36,814 nucleotides of DNA from Chloroflexota bacterium (GCA_019873625.1 JAIOAW010000025.1:1-36814), one strand, 5' to 3'; counted from the first letter of the stretch, positions 8,153 through 16,707 are shown. Numbers and translations: made by a program. Notes: generated by a model from the sequence alone, not told the origin.

Positions 8153-10150
8153 ATGGCAAACCAACCCGCACCCAAGAGTAAAGCGGCCAAAGGCGGCCCG
8201 GCCTCTCGCCGCCCTGCGCCGAGCCGCAGCGCCGAATTTGTAGAAGAGATGGATGAGGGGGCGCGCTCCTCCCGCCGAGGCGGCCCTGCCAAGCGCCCGG
8301 AGGAAAGGCGACCTAGCCCCGCGCCTCAAAAACCGGCCCCCGAGGCCCCTGCTCAGCCGGAAAAACCGCGCCTGCTGGAACTCCCGCCCTCCATCACCGT
8401 GCGCGATTTGGCGCAAAAAATGGGTTGCAGCCCCATTGATCTCATCAAGGCGCTGATGAACGCCGGCGTGATGGCGAACATCAACCAACAGATTGATTTC
8501 GACACGGCCGCCATCGTGGCCGAGGATATGGGCTTCACGGTGCAAGAGTTCAAGGCGCCCGAGCCGCAGGTCGCTGTGGAAGAGGCCAAACCGGCGCCTG
8601 CCGCCAAAAAACAACGCGAGTACACCGAAGAGGAGCGCAAATACTTGCGCGAACGGCCCCCTGTGGTAACCATCCTGGGCCATGTGGATCACGGCAAGAC
8701 CTCACTTCTGGACGTCATCCGTTCGACGAATGTCCAGGCCCGCGAGGCGGGGGGCATCACCCAGCACATCGGCGCCTACCAGGTGGAGATAGATGGCAAG
8801 GCCATCACCTTCCTCGATACGCCCGGCCATGAGGCCTTTGCCGCTATGCGGGCGCGCGGTGCGATGGTTACAGATATCGCCGTGCTCGTGGTGGCCGCCG
8901 ATGACGGGGTTCAGCCCCAAACGCGGGAGGCCATTGACCACGCCCGCGCCGCCCAGGTGCCCATCATCGTGGCCATCAACAAGATAGACCTACCCAACGC
9001 CAACCCGGATTATGTTAAACAACAACTGGCCGATTTAGGCTTGGTGCCGGAGGATTGGGGCGGCGAGACGATCTGCGTGCCCGTTTCGGCCAAGCAAAAG
9101 ATCGGCATTGACGCCCTGCTGGAATCCATCCTCCTCGTGGCCGAGATGGCCGAACTGAAGGCCAACCCGCGCGCCAACCCCAGGGGCTGGGTCATCGAAA
9201 GCCGCCTCGACCGCGCTTTGGGGCCTACGGCCACGCTTCTCATCCAAGAGGGCACCCTCAAGGCGGGAGATACCATCCTGGTGGGCACCACCTATGGCAA
9301 GATCCGCGCGATGTATGATTACAAGGGCAAACCGGTCAACCGCGCCACGCCGGCGATGCCCGTGGTGGTGGCCGGCTTGAAAGACGTGCCCAATGCGGGC
9401 GATCAATTCGAAGCCGTAGAAAGCGAGCGCGTCGCACGCGAGATGGCCGCCCAGCGCGCCCAAGAGGCCCAGCAGAAGGCCCCTCGGCCCGCCCAACCGC
9501 TCAGTCTGGAGGAGATTTACGCTCAGGCGCAAGCCGGCAATGTGCAATCGCTGAATATCGTCCTCAAGGCGGATGTACAAGGGAGCATCGAACCGATCGT
9601 CAACTCCCTCTCCAAGATCAAGGTGGGCGAACTGGGCATCGAGTTCATCCACCAGGGGCTGGGGAACATCACCGAATCGGACGTGATGCTGGCCATCGCC
9701 TCCAAGGCCATCGTCATCGGGTTCAATGTGGATATCGAGCCGGCGGCGGAACGCTTGGCGAACGCCGAAGGGGTGGATGTGCGCACATATAACGTCATCT
9801 ACCGCCTCATTGAAGATGTGCAGTTGGCCTTGGCCGGTATGCTGGAGCCGCAGTATCACGATGTGTTCCAAGGGCGGGCCATCGTGCGCCAGGTGTTCCA
9901 CATCTCCCGCGTGGGTGACGTGGCCGGCGCGCAGGTGGTGGAAGGCAAGGCCTTGCGCAACGCCAAGATGCGCATCCTGCGCAACGGCGAGGTCCTTTTC
10001 GAAGGCCCTGTGGCCTCGCTCAAGCGTTTTACCGAGGATGTGCGCGAGGTGCTCACGGGCTTTGAGTGCGGCATCGGCGTGGGAGATTTCAAGGGCCTGC
10101 AAGTGGGCGATATCATCGAATTTTACACGCGAGAACGGGTTACGGGGTAA
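8153..10150 (+). CDS. infB: Translation initiation factor IF-2
   Basis: IF-2 is the GTPase that brings initiator fMet-tRNA to the 30S subunit and drives subunit joining. The product has 665 residues: a short basic, Ala/Pro/Lys-rich leader, an IF2-N domain (about 80-128, [11 protein letters not shown]), then the G domain with G1 GHVDHGKT (176-183), G3 DTPGHEAF, G4 NKID and G5 SAK, followed by domains II, III and the fMet-tRNA-binding C-terminal domain (ending [12 protein letters not shown]). The N-terminal region is shorter than in enterobacterial IF-2. ATG 8153 follows an AAGGGGG SD; the frame is open for 19 more codons without a comparable SD. rbfA starts one base after the stop codon. Confidence 0.97.
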   Translation: MANQPAPKSKAAKGGPASRRPAPSRSAEFVEEMDEGARSSRRGGPAKRPEERRPSPAPQKPAPEAPAQPEKPRLLELPPSITVRDLAQKMGCSPIDLIKALMNAGVMANINQQIDFDTAAIVAEDMGFTVQEFKAPEPQVAVEEAKPAPAAKKQREYTEEERKYLRERPPVVTILGHVDHGKTSLLDVIRSTNVQAREAGGITQHIGAYQVEIDGKAITFLDTPGHEAFAAMRARGAMVTDIAVLVVAADDGVQPQTREAIDHARAAQVPIIVAINKIDLPNANPDYVKQQLADLGLVPEDWGGETICVPVSAKQKIGIDALLESILLVAEMAELKANPRANPRGWVIESRLDRALGPTATLLIQEGTLKAGDTILVGTTYGKIRAMYDYKGKPVNRATPAMPVVVAGLKDVPNAGDQFEAVESERVAREMAAQRAQEAQQKAPRPAQPLSLEEIYAQAQAGNVQSLNIVLKADVQGSIEPIVNSLSKIKVGELGIEFIHQGLGNITESDVMLAIASKAIVIGFNVDIEPAAERLANAEGVDVRTYNVIYRLIEDVQLALAGMLEPQYHDVFQGRAIVRQVFHISRVGDVAGAQVVEGKALRNAKMRILRNGEVLFEGPVASLKRFTEDVREVLTGFECGIGVGDFKGLQVGDIIEFYTRERVTG

Positions 10151-10151
10151 G

Positions 10152-10532
10152 ATGCTGCACCACCGCCGCGAAAGGGCTGAACAATTCATCTTGGAGGAAC
10201 TCTCCCTCATCCTGCAGAACGAGGTGGCTGACCCGCGCGTGGCACCTTTGACGGTTACGGCCGTATCGCTGACCAAAGATCGGCGCATTGCCAAAATCTA
10301 CGTCACGGCCTACTCCGGCGAGGAGGACCTGCAAGCGGGCCTTGCCGGCCTAGAGAGCGCCAAGGGGTACCTTCGTTCGCGTTTGAGCGAACTCTTGGCT
10401 TGGCGCTTTACGCCGGAACTCCTCTTTGTGCCCGACCGGACGTGGCAAAAGGCCGCGCGCCTCGAGCAGTTGTTCCAGGAAATCGAGCGGGAGAAGGCCG
10501 CGCGCGAAGGCCATGAGCAATCCCCTTCCTGA
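10152..10532 (+). CDS. rbfA: Ribosome-binding factor A
   Basis: RbfA is a KH-fold protein that binds the immature 30S subunit and helps 16S rRNA processing and cold adaptation. This copy has 126 residues, normal for the family. Recognisable segments are MLHHRRERAEQFILEELS (helix 1), LQNEVADPRVAPLTVTAV and RIAKIYVTAYSG, ending with the FTPELLFVPD strand. It starts one base after the infB stop, which implies translational coupling. Its last 20 bases overlap the start of the next gene. Confidence 0.93.
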   Translation: MLHHRRERAEQFILEELSLILQNEVADPRVAPLTVTAVSLTKDRRIAKIYVTAYSGEEDLQAGLAGLESAKGYLRSRLSELLAWRFTPELLFVPDRTWQKAARLEQLFQEIEREKAAREGHEQSPS

Positions 10533-11478
10533 GATTCGCCGCCTGCTCGAGGGGGCCAAACGCGTCCTCATCGTCAGCCACGTGTCGCCGGATGGCGATA
10601 CGGTAGGGTCGGCCCTAGGGCTGGCCTGGGCGCTTCGGGCCGAGGGGAAGGAGGTGCGCCTGGCCTGCGCCGATCCTATCCCGCTCGAGTTGGCCTTTTT
10701 GCCGGGCGCCCACGAGTTCTCCACCCGCCGCGCGGGCGATGAGGAGATCATCTTTTGCCTGGACGCCTCGGACCCGGCCCGCCTAGGCGCGCTATATGAC
10801 GCGGAGGCATTCCAGCGGGCGCCGGTGGTCAACCTCGACCATCACATCACGAATACCCTCTATGGCGATATCCATTGGGTCCTGCCGCTGGCCTCGACGG
10901 CGGAGATCGTCCTCGAGGTGATCCGTGGGGTGGGCCTATCCCTCGACCGCGCCGTGGCCACCTGCCTCTTGACCGGCATCGTGACGGATACGCGCGGCTT
11001 TCGCACGCCGAACACCACGGCCGAGACCTTGCGCCACGCCTGCGACCTGATGGAGGCCGGTGCGCCCCTCGCCGAGATTACAGAGGCCGTGTTCGATCAC
11101 CGCGCGCTCCGCACGCTGCGCCTTTGGGGCGCGGTGCTATCGAGTATGGAATGGGAGGAGGGCCTCTTGTGGGCCGAACTGCCCCTCGCGCTCCTCGAGG
11201 CCTACGGGGCAACGAGCGAGGCGAGCAAGGGCCTAGTGAACTTTATGAGCACCTGCGCCGAGGCCGAGATCACGGTGCTTTTGCGCGAGATGGAGGGCGG
11301 CCAAGGCGTGGATGTGGGCCTGCGCGCCCGGCCGGGATATGACGTCTCGGCCGTGGCGTTAGCCTTTGGCGGGGGAGGGCATCCTCAAGCGGCGGGTTGC
11401 CAATTGCGCGGGTCGCTTCAAGAGGCGAAAGAGCGCCTTTTGCCGGCGCTCAAGGCGCTCATCGCCCAAAAGGCATAA
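10513..11478 (+). CDS. nrnA: DHH-family phosphoesterase, NrnA-like (nanoRNase / pAp phosphatase)
   Basis: This 321-residue enzyme belongs to the group that degrades oligoribonucleotides 2-5 nucleotides long and can dephosphorylate pAp. The DHH metal motifs appear in order: SHVSPDGDT (motif I), DASD (II), NLDHH (III) and TDTRGF (IV). The C-terminal DHHA1 domain carries the substrate-binding GGGGHPQAAG. ATG 10513 overlaps rbfA by 20 bases. The order rbfA-nrnA-truB is common in Gram-positive and Chloroflexota genomes and links RNA turnover with ribosome maturation genes. Choosing between NrnA and other DHH oligonucleotide hydrolases rests on context and length. Confidence 0.88.
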   Translation: MSNPLPEIRRLLEGAKRVLIVSHVSPDGDTVGSALGLAWALRAEGKEVRLACADPIPLELAFLPGAHEFSTRRAGDEEIIFCLDASDPARLGALYDAEAFQRAPVVNLDHHITNTLYGDIHWVLPLASTAEIVLEVIRGVGLSLDRAVATCLLTGIVTDTRGFRTPNTTAETLRHACDLMEAGAPLAEITEAVFDHRALRTLRLWGAVLSSMEWEEGLLWAELPLALLEAYGATSEASKGLVNFMSTCAEAEITVLLREMEGGQGVDVGLRARPGYDVSAVALAFGGGGHPQAAGCQLRGSLQEAKERLLPALKALIAQKA

Positions 11479-11500
11479 AGCCGAAGAAAGGGGGCGTTCT

Positions 11501-12658
11501 ATGGCACGGACGGTTACCTTCCATACCGCCGGCGAGATCGTCTTCGGCAAGGGTTGCGCCGAGACGGTGGGCGAACGGGCGCGCCGCCTAGGGGCAAGCC
11601 GCGTCCTCCTCCTGACGGATGCGGGGGTGGCCCGCGCCGGCTTGGCCGAGCAGGTGCGCGCTTGGCTGGCCAAGGCGGGCCTTTCGGTGGAGGTCCTTGC
11701 GGAGGTCCAGCCCGAGCCGAGCACGCACACGGTGGCTGCGCTCTTGGAAAAGGCCAAGGCGGCCCAGGCGGACCTCCTCGTGGGCGTGGGCGGCGGGAGC
11801 ACGCTGGATTGCACCAAGGCTGTGGCTATGCTCCTCGTCAACGGGGGCCGCGTAGAAGACTACCTAGGCGCCGATTTAGTGCCGCGCCGTGGGCTGCCCA
11901 CCATCCTCTTGCCCACGACGGCGGGCACGGGGTCTGAAGTGACGCCGAACGCCGTCTTTGCCGTGCCCGAAAAGCACACCAAACAGGTCATCGTGAGCCA
12001 CCTCATCCTGCCCTCCATTGCTATGGTGGACCCCGTTTTGACCTACACCGCGCCGCCTTCGGTGACGGCAGCCTCTGGGATAGATGCCCTCTGCCATGCC
12101 ATCGAGGCCTACACCGGCCTTACGCCCAACCCCCTTGGCGACCCCTATGCCCTGGCCGCGATGCGCCTGATTGCCCAGCACCTGCGCGCCGCCGTGTACG
12201 ATGGGCATAACGCCGAGGCGCGCGAGGGGATGGCCCTGGGGAGCCTTTATGCCGGTTTGGCGCTGGCCAACGCGCCGATGAACGCCGTGCACGCTCTGGC
12301 CTATCCGCTCCAGGGGTGGCACCATATCGCCCATGGGTTAGCCAATGCGCTCCTCTTGCCCCATGTGGTGGCCTATAACGCGAGCGGCCATATCGAGCGC
12401 TTTGCCCGCGTGGCCGAGGCGTTGGGCCAGCCCACTGCGCACCTCTCGCCGCGCCAGGCCGCCGCCGCAGCGGCCGAGGCCTGCCGCATCCTCAACGAGG
12501 ATGTCGGCATCCCCAAAGGGCTGCGGGAGGTGGGCATTTCGGCGGAGCAGATTCCCCTCCTTGTGGAAGGGGCCTTGCAAATCGAGCGCCTCCTCCGATA
12601 CAACCCGCGCCCCTTGCGGGCCGAGGATATCGCCGCGATTTACGAACGCGCGCTCTAG
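11501..12658 (+). CDS. Iron-containing alcohol dehydrogenase (group III)
   Basis: This is a 385-residue NAD(P)-dependent alcohol dehydrogenase of the Fe-ADH family. It has the dinucleotide-binding GVGGGSTLDCTK (about 95-106), the PTTAGTGSEVT motif (138-148) and the four metal ligands Asp195, His199, His264 and His278 (in SGIDALCHAIE, NAVHALAYP and HIAHGLAN). Substrates in this family range from ethanol and butanol to lactaldehyde and glycerol, so the substrate cannot be assigned. ATG 11501 follows GAAAGGGGG. It is inserted between nrnA and truB with gaps of 22 and 9 bases, which is odd because it has no evident link to translation. Confidence 0.9.
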   Translation: MARTVTFHTAGEIVFGKGCAETVGERARRLGASRVLLLTDAGVARAGLAEQVRAWLAKAGLSVEVLAEVQPEPSTHTVAALLEKAKAAQADLLVGVGGGSTLDCTKAVAMLLVNGGRVEDYLGADLVPRRGLPTILLPTTAGTGSEVTPNAVFAVPEKHTKQVIVSHLILPSIAMVDPVLTYTAPPSVTAASGIDALCHAIEAYTGLTPNPLGDPYALAAMRLIAQHLRAAVYDGHNAEAREGMALGSLYAGLALANAPMNAVHALAYPLQGWHHIAHGLANALLLPHVVAYNASGHIERFARVAEALGQPTAHLSPRQAAAAAAEACRILNEDVGIPKGLREVGISAEQIPLLVEGALQIERLLRYNPRPLRAEDIAAIYERAL

Positions 12659-12667
12659 GGAAGGGCG

Positions 12668-13612
12668 ATGGCGGAGCAGTCTGGCGGCTCGAAGGGCCTA
12701 GATGGCTTCCTTATCCTCGATAAACCGCGCGGCTTTACCTCCCACGACGTCGTTGCCCGCGTGCGGCGCCTTACCAGGGTGCGGCGCGTGGGCCACGCCG
12801 GCACGCTCGACCCTTTAGCCACGGGCGTGCTCGTGGTGTGCTTGGGCAAGGCGACGCGGCTCGCCGAATACATCGCCGAGGGGGATAAGATGTACCGCGC
12901 GGAGATACGCCTAGGCGTGGAGACGGACACGTGGGATGCCGACGGCGCCCTCCTCGCCGAGAGGGATGCTTCGCACGTCGCGCGCCAAGCCGTGGAAGAG
13001 GTGCTAGCGCGGTTTACCGGCGAAATCTGGCAGAGGCCCCCGGCCTTTTCGGCCCTCAAACATCAGGGCCGCCCCCTGTATCGCCTGGCGCGCCAAGGGG
13101 CGCCCGTTGAACCGCCCCTCCGGCGGGTGATGATCCACCGCATCTCCCTCGACCTTTGGGCGCCCCCTACGATGACCCTCACCGTGCACTGTTCCAAGGG
13201 GACCTATATCCGTTCTCTGGCGCACGATATCGGCCAGGCTTTAGGCGTGGGGGCGCACTTGGCGGGGTTGGCGCGCCTGGCAGTAGGGCCGTTCCGCCTG
13301 GAAGAGGCCATCTCCCTCGATGCGCTGGCGCAGGCGACCCAAACGGGAGATTGGGCTAGGCACCTCGTGCCTATGGCCCGCGCCCTCGGCCACTGGCCCT
13401 CCGTCAGGGTGGAGGGGCCAACGCTCCAGGCGATTCTCCACGGCCAACAAGTGCCGCTCGATAGCCCTCCGGAGGCCGGCCTTTGCGCCGCCTTGAGCGC
13501 CGCAGGGGAATTGGTGGCCATCTTGGCTTATGAGGCAAAGAGCGGCCTTTGGCAGCCGCGCAAGGTATTGATGGAAGAACCCACAGGGCGAGGGAACGCC
13601 GATGCGGGGTGA
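12668..13612 (+). CDS. truB: tRNA pseudouridine(55) synthase TruB
   Basis: TruB converts U55 in the T-arm of nearly all tRNAs to pseudouridine. The 314-residue product carries the catalytic Asp48 in GHAGTLDPLATGVL, the N-terminal LILDKPRGFTSHDVV, the RNA-contacting RPPAFSALKHQGRPLYRLAR, and CSKGTYIRSLAHDIG. A C-terminal PUA-like segment follows (about 245-305). It starts 9 bases after the alcohol dehydrogenase with AGGGAAGGG as SD. Here birA follows it rather than ribF, the gene often found next to truB. Confidence 0.95.
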   Translation: MAEQSGGSKGLDGFLILDKPRGFTSHDVVARVRRLTRVRRVGHAGTLDPLATGVLVVCLGKATRLAEYIAEGDKMYRAEIRLGVETDTWDADGALLAERDASHVARQAVEEVLARFTGEIWQRPPAFSALKHQGRPLYRLARQGAPVEPPLRRVMIHRISLDLWAPPTMTLTVHCSKGTYIRSLAHDIGQALGVGAHLAGLARLAVGPFRLEEAISLDALAQATQTGDWARHLVPMARALGHWPSVRVEGPTLQAILHGQQVPLDSPPEAGLCAALSAAGELVAILAYEAKSGLWQPRKVLMEEPTGRGNADAG

Positions 13613-13622
13613 AGGAGGCCCA

Positions 13623-14423
13623 ATGGCCGATGCGGATATCCTCACGCGCGAAGCGATCTGGGCGGTGTACACGCCACGCCTTTTAGGGCGCGAGATGGAA
13701 ATCTATCGCGAAATAGATTCCACAAATACGCGCGCTGTAACGCTCGCCCAAAAGGGCGCGCCGGAGGGGCTGCTCGTCCTCGCTGACCACCAAACGCAGG
13801 GGCGGGGCCGCCTGGGGCGGCAGTGGTTTGCCCCGCCGGGGAGTTCGCTCCTCTTTTCGCTTCTCCTGAGGCCGCCCTTGGCGGTAAGCCAGGCCCAACG
13901 CGCCACGATGGTCTGCACGGTGGCGATGGTAGAGGCCATCGCCGAGGTGACGGGCCTCAAGGCCCAGATCAAATGGCCCAATGACATCCTTCTATGCGGC
14001 GGTAAACTGGGCGGGGTGTTGACCGAACTGGGCGCGCGGGGCGCGGCGCTGGAATACGCCGTAGTGGGGATGGGGCTGAACGTCAACCTTGATCTCGCCT
14101 CCCTCCCCCCTGTGATGACGCCGCCGGCCAGCCTTTCGGCGGCCTTGGGGCGAAAGGTCCCCCGCGCGGTGCTCCTCGGCGCCTTTTTGCGGCACGCCGA
14201 GGCCCTCTATGAGGCCTTGAAGGGAGGCTGGTCCCCCTATGAGGTTTGGCGAGAGCATTTGGCCACGCTTGGCCAGCGCGTAGCCGTCGGCACGGCGGAA
14301 GAGGTGATCGAGGGCCTCGCAAAAGATGTAGATGCCGACGGCGCCCTCCTCATCCGCACCGACGCGGGGGATTTACGGCGCATCCTCGCCGGAGACGTCA
14401 CCCTCCGCGGAGAGCGGCTCTAA
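13623..14423 (+). CDS. birA: Biotin--[acetyl-CoA-carboxylase] ligase, monofunctional BirA
   Basis: The enzyme activates biotin to biotinyl-5'-AMP and attaches it to the carboxyl carrier protein. The 266-residue product has the ligase core: DSTNTRA, the biotinyl-AMP loop GRGRLGR (60-66), KWPNDIL (Lys117-Asp121) and GMGLNVN, followed by a C-terminal SH3-like cap. The N-terminal winged-helix domain of bifunctional BirA is absent, so it should not repress transcription. ATG 13623 is chosen because GAAGGAGG lies just before it; ATG 13602 in the same frame overlaps truB and lacks an SD. Its last 51 bases overlap, tail to tail, the acetyltransferase gene on the other strand. Confidence 0.92.
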   Translation: MADADILTREAIWAVYTPRLLGREMEIYREIDSTNTRAVTLAQKGAPEGLLVLADHQTQGRGRLGRQWFAPPGSSLLFSLLLRPPLAVSQAQRATMVCTVAMVEAIAEVTGLKAQIKWPNDILLCGGKLGGVLTELGARGAALEYAVVGMGLNVNLDLASLPPVMTPPASLSAALGRKVPRAVLLGAFLRHAEALYEALKGGWSPYEVWREHLATLGQRVAVGTAEEVIEGLAKDVDADGALLIRTDAGDLRRILAGDVTLRGERL

Positions 14424-14888
14424 AGGCTTTTCCATCGGGATAAAGACGATGCCTTCTTGGGCCTGCCGGGGGCCGGTGGCCCGGAACCCCAGCCGCTCGT
14501 AGATGAACGCCGAATTGGGCGAGGCGTTCACGGTGATCTTGGCCACGTTCGGATCCCGCCGGCGCGCTAGGGCGATGGCCTCCTCCAGCAGGGCGCGGGC
14601 GATGCCCCTCCCTTGGAACATCGCGTCCACAAAGAGGAGTGAGATGTGCCGCCCCTCGCGGAGTTCCACCATACCCACTGGCGCCTTATCCACAAAGGCC
14701 AAAAGGATGTCATAGCCTTGGGCCGCCCGTTCGCGCAGGCGCTGCGGTTCGATGTAGCGGTAAAACGATTCCACGCCCTCCGGCTCATATTCGGGCGCCA
14801 CAAAGCGGTCAAACACGCGGCGCACGAGGGCGCTCACCATCTCCTCTTCGCCAGGTTCCATAGGGCGGATGGTCCAAAAGTCGTGCAT
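14373..14888 (-). CDS. GNAT-family N-acetyltransferase
   Basis: This 171-residue protein transfers an acetyl group from acetyl-CoA to an unknown amine. The acetyl-CoA motif A is visible as VDAMFQGRGIARALLEEAIALA, preceded by the beta-4 strand RHISLLFVD and followed by ITVNASPNSAFIYERLGF, typical of GNAT proteins. ATG 14888 has AGGAGAGG upstream. The frame is open for 83 more codons, but that stretch lies inside the methyltransferase gene. It starts 11 bases after that gene's stop, so the two form an operon. Confidence 0.85.
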   Translation of the reverse strand: MHDFWTIRPMEPGEEEMVSALVRRVFDRFVAPEYEPEGVESFYRYIEPQRLRERAAQGYDILLAFVDKAPVGMVELREGRHISLLFVDAMFQGRGIARALLEEAIALARRRDPNVAKITVNASPNSAFIYERLGFRATGPRQAQEGIVFIPMEKPLEPLSAEGDVSGEDAP

Positions 14889-14899
14889 AGCCTCTCCTC

Positions 14900-15664
14900 T
14901 CACTGGGCCACGGCGGCTATCATCACATACCAGTGGTTGATGTGCAGTTCGCCGTTCACCTCGCGCAGCCCTAGGGCTTGGCGTTGGGCCTCTGTTAAAC
15001 CGTCGAGAAACGCGTAAAGGGTGCGGGCATCTTCGGGGGCAGCCCGTTCCACGAGCGAGGAAGCCAGCGGCCGGTGCTGGAGATACGGCTCCACCGCCTC
15101 GACGTGCAACCCCGCCCCCTCGAGCAGGCCCACCCACTCGCTCGCCCGATATTCGCGCACGTGCGAGGGATCATGCAGGGTGTCGAGGTAATTCATCGCC
15201 GTGTCGAGCCAATCCTCCTCCGGCACAGAGCGGTCGTCAATCACCAAACGGCCTCCGGGCCGCAGGGCGCGGCGCATCTCGGCCAGGGCTTTGGGCAAAT
15301 CCACAAAGTGGTGGGCGGCGCGGCGGCACGTGATGAGGTCCACCAACCCCGAGGCGACGGGCAGGGCGTGGGCATCTGCCACGGTGAAAAAGACGTTCAT
15401 CAGCCCCTTTTGGGCGCGCAAGGCCTCCCCTTCGGCGAGCATTTGGGGCGTAAAGTCAATGCCCAACACGTAGGCGACGTGCGGCGCCACGGCAAAGGCC
15501 GTGTGGCCCGTGCCCGTGCCCACATCGAGGGCGAGCCACGATTTCTGCGCTTGCGCCAGGGCGACGACGCGCCCCAGCACGACGGGATCCGTATGGGTGG
15601 CGCTGTACGTATACGTTGCCGCACGCGCCCCGAAGACGTGTTGTGCGGAATCTCGTGTAGGCAA
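14900..15664 (-). CDS. Class I SAM-dependent methyltransferase (UbiE/type-11-like)
   Basis: This 254-residue methyltransferase has motif I LALDVGTGTGHTAFAVAP, the acidic residue that holds the ribose hydroxyls in VLGIDFTPQML, the motif around VADAHALP, and RALRPGGRLVIDD after beta-5. The set resembles small-molecule methyltransferases such as UbiE/MenG or type-11 enzymes, but the substrate is not evident. The start is TTG 15664, since AGGAGG lies seven bases upstream; the frame continues upstream through the promoter, which excludes longer forms. It is first in a two-gene minus-strand unit with the GNAT gene. Confidence 0.85.
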   Translation of the reverse strand: MPTRDSAQHVFGARAATYTYSATHTDPVVLGRVVALAQAQKSWLALDVGTGTGHTAFAVAPHVAYVLGIDFTPQMLAEGEALRAQKGLMNVFFTVADAHALPVASGLVDLITCRRAAHHFVDLPKALAEMRRALRPGGRLVIDDRSVPEEDWLDTAMNYLDTLHDPSHVREYRASEWVGLLEGAGLHVEAVEPYLQHRPLASSLVERAAPEDARTLYAFLDGLTEAQRQALGLREVNGELHINHWYVMIAAVAQ

Positions 15665-15697
15665 TGGATGGCCTCCTAAGGGGCAAAACCTGCCCCC

Positions 15698-15726
15698 ATT
15701 ATAAGCAAGGCCCGCCCTCCATCCAA
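15698..15726 (-). promoter_or_regulatory. Promoter of the methyltransferase-acetyltransferase unit
   Basis: On the minus strand TTGGAT (15726-15721), 17 bases, TATAAT (15703-15698). The leader to TTG 15664 would be about 27 bases. Confidence 0.75.
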
Positions 15727-15800
15727 GAGAGGGGGTTCGAGGGCAGGCGGGGCGCCTCCTCACAGGTTGCGCCGAAGCAGGGCTTCACCCACGGGGCGGC

Positions 15801-15829
15801 TTGCCAAAATAGAACAATTGTTCTATACT
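15801..15829 (+). promoter_or_regulatory. Promoter of the small HTH gene
   Basis: TTGCCA (15801-15806), 17 bases, TATACT (15824-15829). A perfect 18-bp palindrome fills most of the spacer and enters the -10 box, so a bound protein would block RNA polymerase. The predicted transcript starts near 15836, about 35 bases before the ATG. Confidence 0.7.
15809..15826 (+). promoter_or_regulatory. Perfect 18-bp palindromic operator (SOS-box-like core)
   Basis: ATAGAACAATTGTTCTAT reads the same on both strands. Its core GAAC-N4-GTTC matches the LexA box of Gram-positive bacteria. It lies between the -35 and -10 of the HTH gene, a classic repression site. Either LexA or the HTH protein itself could bind it. 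Confidence 0.7.
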
Positions 15830-15870
15830 CTCCCTGCGCGGGCCTGGGGGTTGGCTATGCGGAGGCAAGG

Positions 15871-16113
15871 ATGGACGATCGCGAGATCGAAGCGATCATC
15901 GAAGCCCTTGAACGCGCCCGCGAAGAAGAGTTCCTCTCTCTGCGGGGGTTGGCCAAGCGGCTGGGCTTTTCGCCCAGCCACCTTTCGATGATCTTGGCGC
16001 GCAAACGCCGCCCAGGCAAGCGCTTTCTTTGGGCCGCCGCCCAATCCATTGAGCCTGTGCGCCGCTTGCTGGCGGCCCATTTTGAAGAGACAAAAAGGCC
16101 CCCACGCCGCTAG
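15871..16113 (+). CDS. Small helix-turn-helix DNA-binding protein
   Basis: This 80-residue basic protein is probably all-helical. An acidic helix (about 1-19, MDDREIEAIIEALERAREEE) precedes a Cro/XRE-like helix-turn-helix: LRGLAKRLGFSPSHLSMILARKRRP (about 23-47), with the second helix after the GFSPSHL turn acting as recognition helix. I do not recognise a named family. ATG 15871 has GGAGG five bases upstream. The stop codon TAG (16111-16113) lies in the loop of the terminator of the convergent bioY gene, so the end of this message folds into the same hairpin. The palindrome in its promoter suggests autoregulation or LexA control. Confidence 0.75.
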   Translation: MDDREIEAIIEALERAREEEFLSLRGLAKRLGFSPSHLSMILARKRRPGKRFLWAAAQSIEPVRRLLAAHFEETKRPPRR

Positions 16114-16127
16114 GGCGTGGGGGCCTT
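16092..16127 (-). terminator. Intrinsic terminator of bioY (overlaps the 3' end of the HTH gene)
   Basis: AAGGCCCCCACGCC (16095-16108) pairs perfectly over 14 bp with 16114-16127 around a 5-base loop. On the minus strand the stem runs into TTTTT (16096-16092) seven bases after the bioY stop, a textbook intrinsic terminator. On the plus strand only two T residues follow, so it would end the HTH transcript less efficiently. Confidence 0.85.
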
Positions 16128-16134
16128 GGCGCCT

Positions 16135-16677
16135 TTAGCGGCGGCGCACCGAAAGCGCCGCGACGGCGATGGTTACTTTGAGAAGGTCAGCCAAGATGAA
16201 GGGAGCCACGCCCAACTTCCAGGCTGCGCCCAAGCCGCCCACGAACGCGCTCAGCCAGGCCATCCCGCTGAGGTAGATGATCGCCAGGGCCGCCAAACCG
16301 CCCAAGGCACGCCACGCGGCACCCCGGCTCGCGCGGCGGCTGAGCCAACCCGCCGCAAAGGCGGCCAACGGGAAGGCCAACAGATACCCCGCCGTGGGCG
16401 AGGCAAAGGCCGCCAACCCGCTCAAGCCCGAGGCGGTATAGGGCGCGCCAAGCAAAATGGCCTGCAGATAGGCCACCTGCGCGGCCAAGGCGCCCCACGG
16501 CCCCAACACGAACCCGCTAAGCACCACCATCAATACCTGGAGCGTGAGGGGCACCGGAGAAAAGGGCAAAAAGACGCGGACTTGAGCGCTGAGAGCCGTG
16601 GCTACGGCGAACAAGGCAGCGCCCAGCACCTTGACCCACAGCGCGGAATGGACCCGAACCAATGCGCGCGATTGCAT
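16135..16677 (-). CDS. bioY: Biotin transporter, BioY family S component
   Basis: BioY captures biotin outside the cell and imports it, alone or with an ECF module. The 180-residue protein has about six hydrophobic helices and the family segments PFSPVPLTLQVL (about 40-51), LGAPYTASGL and SPTAGYLLAFPLAAF. The usual GLPVF motif appears here as GAPYTASG. The end is basic (SVRRR). The start is supported by AAAGGAGGG before ATG 16677. It has its own promoter and terminator, so it is a single-gene unit. No EcfA or EcfT genes are near. Confidence 0.92.
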   Translation of the reverse strand: MQSRALVRVHSALWVKVLGAALFAVATALSAQVRVFLPFSPVPLTLQVLMVVLSGFVLGPWGALAAQVAYLQAILLGAPYTASGLSGLAAFASPTAGYLLAFPLAAFAAGWLSRRASRGAAWRALGGLAALAIIYLSGMAWLSAFVGGLGAAWKLGVAPFILADLLKVTIAVAALSVRRR

Positions 16678-16707
16678 GCCAACCCTCCTTTATGCAAACT
16701 GGGCGTA

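Noticed and set aside
9035-10294. Long minus-strand open frame inside infB
   Set aside because: It is entirely antisense to conserved IF-2 domains; codon-position GC bias creates such shadows.
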